Shown: piece after piece, positions 12,640 through 23,800 of the stretch
How the letters are laid out: every line of letters begins with the position of its first letter
Numbering within the stretch: the first letter of the stretch is position 1
From: Talinum fruticosum
Taxonomy: Eukaryota; Streptophyta; Magnoliopsida; Caryophyllales; Talinaceae
Assembly (NCBI GenBank): GCA_021018815.1
Contig: JAITYX010000011.1
Coordinates: 6,834,501 to 6,898,500, forward strand
Length of the DNA stretch: 64,000 nucleotides
Direction of reading: 5' to 3'
Notes under the pieces: generated by a model
The model's database searches: none
Told to the model about the DNA's origin: nothing
The model's input: the letters and a program-made list of their open reading frames with translations, nothing else
Program-made: the position numbers and the translations under genes

Positions 12640-12836
12640 CGACGGTTCAAACACGAAATGTCGTTACATGTTCCCTATGATGACGGTTGTTCGACGGTTG
12701 TTTCAAACAAGCTGTCGTCATATGTCTTAAACAACGCCGGTTATTTAGAAAAATGCCACCGGTCCATTTTTCATTACGGTTTGTCCTTTTAACCGTCGTT
12801 AAGGATCCGTCCTTAAAAGTGATTAATGTAGTAGTG
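12640..12836. repeat. right terminal and subterminal repeat region of the CACTA element
   Basis: Contains ACGACGGTTCAAACACG, GTCGTTACATGTTCCC, GATGACGGTTGTT, GTCGTCATATGTC, and AACCGTCGTTAAGGATCCG, then the perfect TAGTAGTG terminus. The motifs mirror those at 7032-7265. Confidence 0.85.
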
Positions 12837-12839
12837 GGT

Positions 12840-15345
12840 GGAATTAGGTCGTAGAGATTCATACCTCAAGTGGGGAGGAAGAGGTTTTAACTCAACCTTT
12901 AGTGGCTTGACATTTCCCTTAATTGAAGTTTGAGGATCCACCACAAGTGTTTCCGTCCAACATTTGCTTGATGAAAATGTTGGGGATTTCATCCAATAAT
13001 TTTGTGTAAGCCACCAATTCCATCTCATTTGCACAATTCCTCTCTTGCTCGTTCAAACATGCCAAGAAAGGGTCTATAGAAGCCCGGTGATCCTCGATGT
13101 CCTCTCTAATGACTTGATCAAGTATGTCGACATGGCATTTGCGAGGTTGAATTCCACTTTTTCTCAACAATATTTAGGAAAGCTTGTCATTCTTCACATC
13201 TATCATAGCTTCAGCTGTAGAAAGGAAGGGTCTCCCTAGGATAATTAGGATTTGTGCATCTTCTTCCATCTCTACCACAAAATCGCATGGAATGAAAAAT
13301 TGGCCTCCTTTAATGGGGACATCCTCCAAAATGCTCATTGGACATTTTATCGAGCGATCAGCCAAAATAATAGAATTGGTTGTTGGCTTCAAGTCACCTA
13401 CTTGCATTCTCGTTCATATTAAGAGGGGCATCAAGCTCACACGTGCACCCAAGTCACATAAAGCTTTATCAATTAGCACTTTTCCAATAGTGGAGAAACT
13501 ATCGGGGTCCCTTGAGCTTTGAAGGTAGCTTATTTTGCATGATCGCATTACACTCTTCGGTGAGAGACACCATGACGTTATTTTCCATTTTTCTCTTATT
13601 AGAAAGCATCTCCATCAAGAATTCACCATAAGAAGGCATTTCCGAGATCGCAACCAAGAATGCGATGTTGATATAAAGCTTCTTAAGGACATCCAAAAAA
13701 TTGTCAAATTTGACTTGGAGTTATGATTTAGCCAATCTCCGTGGGAATGGAATCGATGTTCTATAAGGCTCCATTGGCTTAGCATTACCATTTTCCTCTT
13801 CCGTAACTTCCTTCTCATGTTTCTTATTTGAACTCTTAACTTTATCCTTAACCTTCTCATTCCTTTCATTCATGATTTCTTCATTGTCGACGCCTTTTGG
13901 TCCCTATAATTGTTTCCACTCTTCAAAGTTATAGCGTTCAAGTGTGCCTTTGGATTTGCTTCGGGTTACCCGGTAATTGGCCATGAGGATGAGAGATTTC
14001 GTTTACTTGTTGAGCAAGTTTGGCCAATTAGGTCGCAATCATACCATTGTACGTGGACATGGTATCAAACTTGGTATTGAGTTGCTTGATGGTCTCGCTA
14101 AAAGTCCCATTTTTCTTAGTTTGGACTTGTACAAATTTTCCATGAGGATCTCCAAGTTCAATATTTGTGAAGGTTGAGGATTACAGGGTGCTCTAATTTG
14201 GTAACCTGGAGGTTAATGGACATTTTGTTGAGGTGGTTGAGGATTTTGGTCCCTATAGGAGAAGTTGGGATGATTCCTCCACCCCGGATTGTAGGTATTA
14301 GAGTATGGGTTGTTTTGCAATTTACAATTGAAATATTGAAGGGCATTCACTTGTTCACTTATCATATTTTGAGAAAGCACCCTAATTAGAACTCATAGGC
14401 AAGGTGCCCTGGTATTCCACATACCTCACACATAACCACATTCCCACTTGATACAACTTATTGGAAAGGAGTTGAACGAATCCGGTCCATCTTAAGAGTT
14501 AGAACATCTACCTTGCTTCCTAAACTTGTCAAAACATCAACCTCTTATTTGCCCACTTCCGGAGATTTCCTTTTCACTTTGTCAATGATAATATTGTTAA
14601 AGGCAATTTCTTCAAGAAGTTCCATCGCTTGGTTTGGGGTCTTTGCGTTAAGTGCACCACCAGCAGCTGCATCAATAGTAATTTTCAATTCTAGTTTTAG
14701 CCCATCGTAAAATGTTTGGATTAGAAGCCATCCGGAATCCGGTGATGCCGGCACTTTTGTTGAAGCTTCTTAAATCAATTCCATGCTTCAAAGAGGGACT
14801 ATCCATCTATTTGTGAGAAAGAAGTGATCTCATTTCTTAACATACTTGGTCCTTCGAGGAGGGAAAAACTTGCTAAGAAAGGCCTTCGATAAATTCATCC
14901 AAGTTGTGTTAGTGTTGGGATTCTCATTCGTGAGCTAAGCCCTAGCCCTATCCTTCAAAGAGAATGGGAAAAGTTGTACGTAATCGGACAACTTTAGTAG
15001 TCATGCCATTGAATTTTATAGTGCCACATTTCTCCAAGAATGAGGTAAGGTGGGTAATTGAATTTTTAGTAAGCGAGCCTATAAATTGATTTTATTGGAT
15101 AAATTGCACCAAAGATGGCCTTAGCTCATATTGGTTTGCTTGAACTTTCGGCCTATCTATACTTGGTGTAGCTCTAGTAGCATCGGGCATGGCATAATCC
15201 TAGAGAGCTTGATTAACGGGGTTTGCTTGTTCTTGCTTCTCTCCTAGACCTTCTTACTTTACCACCACGAGAATGGGTCGTTGCTTTGATTTCTATGTTA
15301 GAGCTGGCGAGGTCGGACGAACCTTGATCGCTCCTGAGCATACAC
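12840..15345 (-). pseudogene. Ty3/gypsy gag-protease region, Athila/Tat-like
   Basis: Minus-strand blocks: retroviral-type aspartic protease flank at 13407-13174 (SIILADRSIKCPMSILEDVP, then FFIPCDFVVEMEED, IILGRPFLSTAEAMIDV), which is the characteristic plant gypsy protease signature. A gag/pre-protease block is at 13696-13499 (FLMEMLSNKRKM, LTEECNAIMQNKLP), and gag at 14754-14545 (LLIQTFYDGLKLELKITIDA, NQAMELLEEIAFNN). The frame is broken repeatedly. The block between 12900 and 12840 joins the RT region across the CACTA element. No convincing LTR or primer site was found at the right end, so the element is truncated there too. Confidence 0.85.
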
Positions 15346-15473
15346 CACAAACAATACAAAGATTAGTAAGCAAACTCAAGCAAGGAAATAAGCAAGGAAA
15401 TGGAAAATCTTGCGTAAAATCTCCTAATTTAGCTTAATATCAAAGTAACACTATTTCCTCGGCACGAATTTGT

Positions 15474-15592
15474 CCTGAAAGATTTCTAAAATATTTTTTC
15501 AAAAGCTCTTTGGTCGAGCTTATGTCCTGAAATATTTATGAAACATTCTTATTTAAAAAGCTTTTCACTCGAGCTTGTGTACCTTATTGCAT
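15474..15592. repeat. two-copy tandem repeat, about 57 bp unit
   Basis: GTCCTGAAAGATTTCTAAAATATT..AAAAGCTCTTTGGTCGAGCTTAT is followed at once by GTCCTGAAATATTTATGAAACATT..AAAAGCTTTTCACTCGAGCTTGT. It lies in non-coding sequence between the gypsy gag and the next debris. Confidence 0.7.
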
Positions 15593-15739
15593 TTTAAAAC
15601 ATCTTGGCTCCAATACATATTTGATTAACTTACCTCTTGATTTATCTATTAGTCTTATCTTCAATGTTGAGGATTTGACATTTTATCGATGTACTTTTGA
15701 TCCTCCCACATTTTACTGCAAATGTCACAAGTGGTTTTG

Positions 15740-15935
15740 TGACTTATTCGAGTGTTAGTGCCTAAGATGCCTCATGTTTCACCAACTGTCATTGATGATG
15801 TTGAAGCTATCCTAGAAGATGCAAGCTGTTAGTATCTAGTTCGTTGGTAAAGGTTGTCCCTAATATGATAATTCTTGGGCTTGGGAAGATGAAATGTGCT
15901 TGCATAGCTCCTAATGTACTCGACAAGTATCTTTA
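15740..15935 (+). pseudogene. possible chromodomain remnant of a chromovirus-type gypsy element
   Basis: Plus-strand frames give DDVEAILEDASC, stop, YLVRW, and after frame changes SWAWEDEMCL-like WAWEDEMCLHSS. The spacing resembles a chromodomain (YLVKWKG..TWEPxxxL) at the end of a plant chromovirus integrase. Stops and shifts make it dead. The call rests on short motifs only and could be chance. Confidence 0.35.
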
Positions 15936-17400
15936 TGACAACTCTCCGGGAACGAATGATTCCCGACCAAGGAAAAATGATAGAATCCCAAGAGTTTATT
16001 TTAGGAAGGGAATAATAATTAGGAGATATTAGTTGAGGGAGTATTCTATTTAGTTAAAATTTTAGTTTGATTTAGATTATATTTCAAGTTCTAATCCATA
16101 TTAGGAATATTATTTTTCTTATTTTTATTAGGATTAATATTAAGTACGTTACATACCTGTAAATAAGAGGTCTATGAACCTTGTTATTTGACTATTACCT
16201 ATCATTAAACATACAATATATTGAATTACTATTGCTAATCGCAATGATGCTTATTTGCTCAGCGCGGGGATGTCGATTTTCCTTTCTCTTCTTCTCTAAA
16301 CCCTTTTCCTCTCTTTCTCCCTTCTCATTCTCTATTAGAAGGACTCAGGAATCTAATGGTAAGAGAAGAAATGGGAAGAAAGAAGAAGGTTAATGTGTTT
16401 ATATATATTTACAGATTATTAGAAAGATTTTACTTATGTACCTTTATAACTTATGGTGAAATTTTGGAATCTAAGTACAAAAATGTAATTTACAAAAAAA
16501 AAAAAAACACGGGAGTAGGAACGGGGACAAACTTGTACTCGCGCGGGGATTGGTTTTCCGTCCCGTTCTGTGTCACTCCCATCCGCAGCAGCGATTTTTT
16601 CAAAGTTGGATCAAGTCCTCATTGGGGACAAGAATTGCCCCTTATCCTCGCAATGGGTCCTAGACCCGACCCATATCGGCGGACCCAACCCGAATTAGCG
16701 GATCCGGGTCCAAGAATTTTAGACCCGATGAGTGTGGGTCGGATATAGGTCTAAGTGATATTAAATGAATATGAGTTTGGGTCTAGAATTTGGACCCGGA
16801 CCCATACCCATGGACTCGATAATTTTTTTTATATATGATTTAAGCTTATTTTACTCTAATTCTCTTAAAAATTCAATCACTCATTGCCTCATTCGCTCAT
16901 TATCAATCATCTAGCATAACTCTCTAATACTTTCTCTCACATTTTTTTTTCAAATTTGTTCACTTTGCTTGATTTTTGAATATTTGTTTTAATTTGTCAA
17001 TTTATATATTATGTAAGTGCATGTGTAAAAAATAAGAAAGTTGTGTTTTGTACAAATGTGTAATAATATTAATTGGGGTAGAAAATAATAAGATTATGTT
17101 ATTTTTTAATAATTTTAATTTGAAATAGTCTATGTCCATTAAGGATTCGTTTAGGATCCATAAACCCACTAACCCAATAGGTATGGGTTTCAGTTCATAC
17201 TTCACAAATCCGACTAATTTGAATCGGATCCGAGTTTATGTCAAAAAAATTAAACAAATTTAAATTCACTTAAACTCGACCAGGCACTGACCCATTATCG
17301 TCTCTATCAACTGCCATTCTTACTCATGGGAACAAGTTATACGAAAAAAATATGAGAAAGAAAGGAGGTCTGGGGGAAAAAAATTATTCTCAATATTTTT
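15936..17400. other. non-genic stretch with repeat debris upstream of the PX gene
   Basis: From about 15990 to 16260 the sequence looks like a decayed LTR (purine tract GGAAGGGAATAATAATTAGG, AT-rich body, TAAGAGGTCTATGAACC), but no partner LTR is present. From about 16510 to 17290 there are repeated GGGTC/GACCC words (AGACCCGACCC, TGGACCCGGACCC, GTATGGGTTTCAG) as in small plant hAT-type elements. No boundary could be fixed. Confidence 0.4.
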
Positions 17401-17404
17401 AATA

Positions 17405-17833
17405 AAGTTAGTATTCTTACGTCAGACCACCCACCATTTTGGTGGTTCGGGTGGGGTCAGGTCCTTCTACGACGTTGTGCCATTCGACCTTATTCCACGC
17501 AAACCCAAAATCTTTCTCCCTCTTTGTCTCTGCCTCCTCCGACGAAAACACCAGAGCAGCAGTTTGAGGTCAGCAGCTCCCCTGCGGCTCCGCTTTGTGA
17601 CCTTTCTTCTCTTTGATGGTACCTTTTGTCCGAGTATTCTATCTCCGCACCAAACTTCGTCAGTTGTTCGATCGTATATGTATATACTCGTATTTACTTT
17701 GGGAGCTCTACGCAAAGCCTCATAATCTTACGGAGTTCAATTGATCTGATCACAGAGCTTAAAACCCTAATTTTGGTTTTTTTAAAAATATATTTTCCAC
17801 CTAAATTTCGATCTCCATTTCATCCGATCAGAG
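17405..17833 (+). promoter_or_regulatory. proximal upstream region and probable 5' UTR of the PX gene
   Basis: Composition shifts here from AT-rich to mixed, with CT-rich tracts (TTCTCCCTCTTTGTCTCTGCC at about 17510) typical of plant 5' leaders. No clear TATA box is placed with confidence. An in-frame upstream ATG at 17626 would add about 70 poorly structured residues and is unlikely to be the ancestral start (see the PX gene). Confidence 0.45.
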
Positions 17834-20800
17834 ATGATCAGGGGAGGAGTCCTCCCAATCACCGCCACGATGGGACTTCGCCGTTGCCTCTGGGGATGGA
17901 TTGGAGCCCGCCACCGAAGAAATGGGTAATCCATTTTATCCTTCTTTCTATTTGGGTATTTGGTTAAATTTCAAATTTTTTAAGCTCGGCGGATAAATTT
18001 GAATTCTGGTTCGAAATATTGGGAAAAAGGTTTCAATAAGATTTGTGTTTCTAGTTCATCATTGACTAATATGCTGGTTAAGCTTCTTAATTAGCTGAAT
18101 TATTTGATTATTATAAGTGTGCTTTGATTGGATCAGGGAGCTTGAGATATAGATGTTGCTCGTCGTTATAGATAGTATTGTTCCTGTTCTAAACTGTCAT
18201 AAGTAGTTAGCATGATACTTTCGGGAATGTTAGTGATTATTCTGTGTAACTGGGAATATAAGTGGAGGAAGGGTCAAGCAATATTAGTTGGGACGAATCA
18301 TGCTTATATGTCACCAGTTAGGAGAAATGATGATATCTTTTTCAGACTGAGGAATAATAATGCGTCCGAGTGACTAGTGTAGCTGTGGCAGATTTGATGC
18401 TTGTCTGGTGCATTCCAGTGTTGGTGAACTGCTAGTTGCAGATCACAAATGGTACAATTATGTTCGATGCGTTTCAGCAGTATTGTTCTCTCATTAGAAC
18501 AATACAGTATTCATTCAAGGTTGTCCAAAATGCCACAAAAGATATTGTGTACGCATTTGATATTTTTACTACTTCGACCTGAAATGTAATACATGGTTGT
18601 TGTTTTCACAGAGTTTGTTGGCTGCTTTTACTCAATTTCTTAATTTCTTTCTTTGGTTTTCTTACAAATTGGAATTTTATAATAGTTGTGGCTTGTGAGA
18701 ATGGTGAAGTTGACATACAATTGCTCAGTTTGTAAGAAAAGTTTTTTTGAGACCAGAGATTTGCATCCTTTGTCATGTTTGAGGCATCTCTACAGTTCTA
18801 TATGACAAAGGAGTCCGCTATTTCTCATGAACATAGCTGCTGTTCCCATCTCCGGAAACAGAGGCAGAGTTTGGTGTTTTGTCATACTGCTGAGTTTAAT
18901 TTTATGGCTATGAATAAATAGTACAACAACTAGTTTTGGCAACCCATGTATTTTAGTATTTTTGAATTTTACTCTTGTCTGTCTCTGAATGATTATTCTC
19001 CTTTTGGGTTGTCTCATTTTGATCAGCATGTATACTACTTAATCATTATACTAAAATATAATTGTCCACTTTACCCTAGTAGAACTTTAAATATGGTTGA
19101 CAAACTCAATTCCATTAATGATAATGAGTGATTTGGTAAAGTAACAAATATTTTCATATTATCTATAACTTAATATTTATAAAAACTCAAAGAAGACAAT
19201 CTTTCAAAAATGGAGGGAGTAGCTTCTTTTAGGAGTTAATTGTAATACTTATCAATGCAAATTATTACTATCTAATTAAAAGTAGATTATGATTAACTTA
19301 ATAAAAAAGCTATAGCAATTATACCATCAGATTTTTTTTTTTTTTGTGCTGATTATTTCTCGATATAGATTTGATAATGTGTTAATAAAAGAATACTAAT
19401 TTTTTTATTATTAATAATATCATTGTTTTCTAACCTCTAGTGTTAACTTTGATTGAAAGAATTAGAAGTTGATTTAGTATTAGGTTAGGAGTTACCAAGT
19501 CTCAATAGTTTGTGCCGCATAGGATTAGATAGAGTTTGTACCTTTGTGTCTTAGTTATGTTTTGAATCCCTGTACAATTCATAAGTTAGTCTTCAAATAA
19601 TTCAATATTAAATCGTTGGTAGTTAGATTTTTTGGATATCAGTGATAGAAATCAATTCTTTTTATTGGATATTTTAGCAAAATATAATATAATAACGAGG
19701 ACCTTTAACTGGAGTTTTAATTATTGACTGGAGTCCCTAATTAAAATTTCCTTCTATTTTATTTTTATACTATTAACAACTTATGATACTCTTGGTGAGA
19801 AAAAACAAACAAACAAGCATTTAATATGCATTAATTATTAAAAATTAAAAGGACTTTTGAATTTTTGAAGGGTAACATTCATCATTGTAATGACTTGTTT
19901 AGGTTTTAAGATAGCTTATGAGTAACCAAACATCTGAAATTTTGCAATGTAGGTATGGTTTTACTGAACGACTTTATGATTGTGAGTCAATATGTAATTT
20001 AGGTTACATGTTTGCCATTGGCACGTGTCAGGACTTCTATGTATCTGTTGCTAATATATATACTTTGATTTTATAGAATGATCGGGACACCGTATGGCCA
20101 CATGATCCTCGCACTGGATGGAGTTATTGTGTTACTATTCCTTCTTGGGTTGCACTTCCAAAATCAAGATCAGGCACTTCAGATCCTGTAGTGGTACACA
20201 AATTGAATGCCTCTCCAATGTTTATCTGTGCCAAGGGTCAGATGTTGTTTTTCATTTTGTTAATTATGTCTTTCTATTATGTGCTTTCATTGGAAAAGCT
20301 AGCTTGAAAATTGGAAGGATATATTAGTTCTTGTTATTTATGTATCATTTAGTTCTATTGTGCCCTTAATTGTTTGATATGGTGGTCTAATTATCCATGA
20401 ACTGCTTGAACTGCCTATCATGATATCAGTTCACTGAGTCATTCCTTTCATAGCAAATGGAGGCATGAACTGGGTCCATTTGTTCTCATTTCACACCCTT
20501 CAACGTGTCACTTCCACCATCATGAAAAGTTTTCTTGCAAATCACTTGATCGTTAGGATGATAGTACAAGCACTTTTCCTGAGTTTTGTTCTATGGACTT
20601 CTCAAGTTGTGTGCATTCAGAGTACACCGTATAGAAGCACTTCTGAAGCTTTCTATTAGTTCTTCCAAAAGGAGGGGTGGGGAACCTTTAATTGAGTTAC
20701 ATACGGAGATCGGGATAATGAGAAGCTTCATTAGGGAAATACATATTATATCTTGTCTTGAGTAGGGTATATGAAGGGATATCAAAAATTCACACTGCTG

Positions 20801-23800
20801 AAAAAATACTACATGAGACCTAGTGAGGTACCTGGTGATATGCAGATTGCTTGATAGAAGTCAATTGTATGATTTTACATTAGTGATTTGCTATGCAGCT
20901 ACTAATTTAAGGTGTATGTCTAGCCAGTGCGGCCTTGTACTTGCCAAGTTGCCATCTAGAATGAAATAAAAATGGCCGTCATAGTTCTTTACTGGGAAGA
21001 CATGAGTCAATAAGGTCGATAGCAGCCTTCACCTATCTCTACTGTGGACAAATTCTTTCTAGTAGTACTACTACTAGAGTAATTTGAATTTTTTATGTTT
21101 TATTTTTTGTTCTTAAATTTAAACATGGTGCACATATCTTTACATTACTGCACTAATTGTCCGCAACCTGTTCTGGTGAAGAGCTGCTAAACTGACTTTC
21201 ATAGTTTTTGCATCTTTGGCTATAGTTTCTGACAACATATGCATGATATTATGCAGTCATGTTCAGACCTGCTGAAGGAATCTTCCTAAAATTTTAGTTA
21301 TGATGTTATCAGTCCACTGGAATAGCACAGAATAAGAGCTTGATATAATAGGTCACTTTAGAAACATACTTCATTCCTTCGTAATTCATTGATTCAAATG
21401 AGGCTGCTTCGTGATGAAACCATCGGTGTGGAAAGGTTTTGAAGTTGAACAAACCATGTTTTGAGACTTTCAGTTTCACTCCCCAACTGTGATATGCTAT
21501 GTGATGCCCACATTAGAGTTCCTGTTACAACAATCAACTGTTAATTATTATTATCACATGTAATTGATCACTTATACTATAGTAATTTTGGCACTTTAAT
21601 AGTCACTTTTTCCATCTTCATATGCAAATAACCTTAAATTCTATGGTTTCTTGCACACACAGACACACACACACACATGCATATACATATGATGACCAAC
21701 TTTCTTAATAGTTGTTTGGAACAGTTTTACAGACTCCAGGTTGGTATTCAGTCACCATCAGGAGTGACAACAACAAGAGAAGTATTAAGAAGATTCAATG
21801 ATTTTCTGAAGCTATTTTCTGATGTAAGTAAGTGAATTGTTTGTAGCTTTTTCCCGTCCTGAATTTTATTACTTGATGTGAGTTGTAATAGGGAAAGATC
21901 CTCATCCACCTGTAACATTAATGAGGTAATTCACTACTAAGATTGTTGACAATAAATGTGTTTCTTAATTTCTGCAGCTGAAAAAAGCATTTCCGAAGAA
22001 GAATCTTCCATCCGCTCCTCCTAAGGGTCTTTTGCGAATGAAGAGCAGGGCACTTTTGGAGGAGGTGAGTACTGTGATCATTGCTCCTTTATTTTTTTGG
22101 AATTTTAGCTTTAGTGTCAGTGTTTTCTTCTTCCTTTTTTTAAAAAAAAAAAAAATTGCTCTGGCTCATAGCTTTTGTTTTATATGTCATATCTCTGTTT
22201 AAATATTATGTTTGTAGATAAGCCGTATTTTACAGATTTCCGTTTTCTTTTTAATTGCAGCGAAGGTGCTCTTTGGAAGAATGGATATTAAAACTTCTTT
22301 CAGACATTGACATATCGAGGAGTGTTGCTGTGGCATCTTTTCTTGAATTGGAAGCAGCTGCTAGGTCTTGTAAGTATTCCAATTCAACCACAAACTGTAA
22401 AGCCTGCTTCTTTCTTTGGATGTCTGCATGGAAATGGATATTTTCGTGAACTTGAGCATTTATAGGCAAATGGTGGTCATATTCCTCTAGTATTGTTTAT
22501 TGGCCAATTGCTTTCTGGGCCCAAGTTCTATGTCTTCTTTATTTGATTCCTTCGATTTGTTTTCACTCCAGCTTTCCTTGAAGCAAATCAACAGCCTTCG
22601 GAAGGAGACACTTCTACAAGTAGCAGTATTTCTTCACATCAAATTCATCCAAGTTCAAGCTATCCAGTACTAGCTGGAGGATCATCCATGACATCGGATT
22701 ATGGTAGTGACACTGCTTATGAGACATCTGAACTTGGAAGTCCTAGTTTAGGAAGGAATGATAGCTCTGAAGTTGGTCTGGATGAGTTAACATTGGATGA
22801 GGATTTGACTAATCCTGTAGAACATCTAGCTAAGTACAGAATGTCTAATATTGATGAAGGGTTGTTGATGGGACAGAACATCCTGGATCAGTTGGAAAGT
22901 TTCAAGAAACAGGTGCATACTGGACAGATGATAGATAATGGGAGTGCCTCAAAATCAGCCCCTTTAGCTGTTAAGAGAACGAAATGCTTGTTTGATGCAG
23001 AGCATAGCAAATTAGTAAATCATACCCGAAAGCCTTCAAATGAGAGTATAGGGAGTGACTTGAGTTCATATAAGGGAAGTGAAATGTCAAATTCATGGGC
23101 TCCTAACTTGCTTGGTGAAGCATCTCTTGACCTCAGCGGAGCTGAGATTTCAAAAACAGTAGGGAGTCCTGGTGGTTCAGAGATGCAGTTCCATAGTGTA
23201 CCGGTGGTCCTTGCAAAGAGTCACCAGCCTCAACTGAATAGGATCCTTATGATCATGCTGCGCAGACTAGTGACCGCAAAGACAGATATGGAGGATCTTA
23301 TTACTAGGTTGAATCAAGAAGTAGCTGTGAAAGAATACCTTACATCCAAGGTAGGAAGGAGTTATTTTGCAAGATCTTTGAATGGTTATTTTTTCCTTGC
23401 TTTATGTCCTTGTGAAGATGACTGTCTATCATGCTCAACTGTCATTCCTTTTTCCAGGTCAAGGATTTGGAAGTTGAACTTGAAACGACTAAAGAGAAGT
23501 ATAAAGAAAACCTTCAGCAGGCTTTGTCACTCGAAAAAGAAAGAATTACAAAAATGCAGTGGGATATGGAGGAACTTCGGCGCAGGTCTTTAGAAATGGA
23601 ATTGAAAGTAAAGTCTCAAGAGGTTTTGTTCTTATATATTTTCTTGATTGACCTTCCTGACAATGTACAGTGTTTTTGGGTTAATTTCTAATTTCTCAAC
23701 TATTGGCTTGAAACAATTCCAGGACGGAAAATTGCCTAGCGAATGCAGCACTTCCTTCCCTGAGAAAGATGAATTGTTATGGGAGTTGGAAGCTGCCAAA

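Larger units (their letters stand above)
7032..12836 (-). mobile_element. CACTA (En/Spm) DNA transposon, 5805 bp, GGT target duplication
   Basis: The right end read on the minus strand starts CACTACTACATTAATCACTT. The left end reads AACTACTATAGGAACCACTT, the same terminus with the first C changed to A. A perfect 3-bp target duplication GGT lies at 7029-7031 and 12837-12839, the length expected for CACTA elements. Both subterminal zones carry repeats of a GACGGTT/AACCGTC motif. The coding strand is minus and encodes a Tnp2/TNPD-type transposase broken by frameshifts. Removing the element rejoins the gypsy gag-pol frame, which proves the insertion. Confidence 0.95.

Noticed and set aside
16640..17290. 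Repeated GGGTC/GACCC words suggesting a hAT element
   Set aside because: Kept only as debris: no paired ends or target duplication could be defined.
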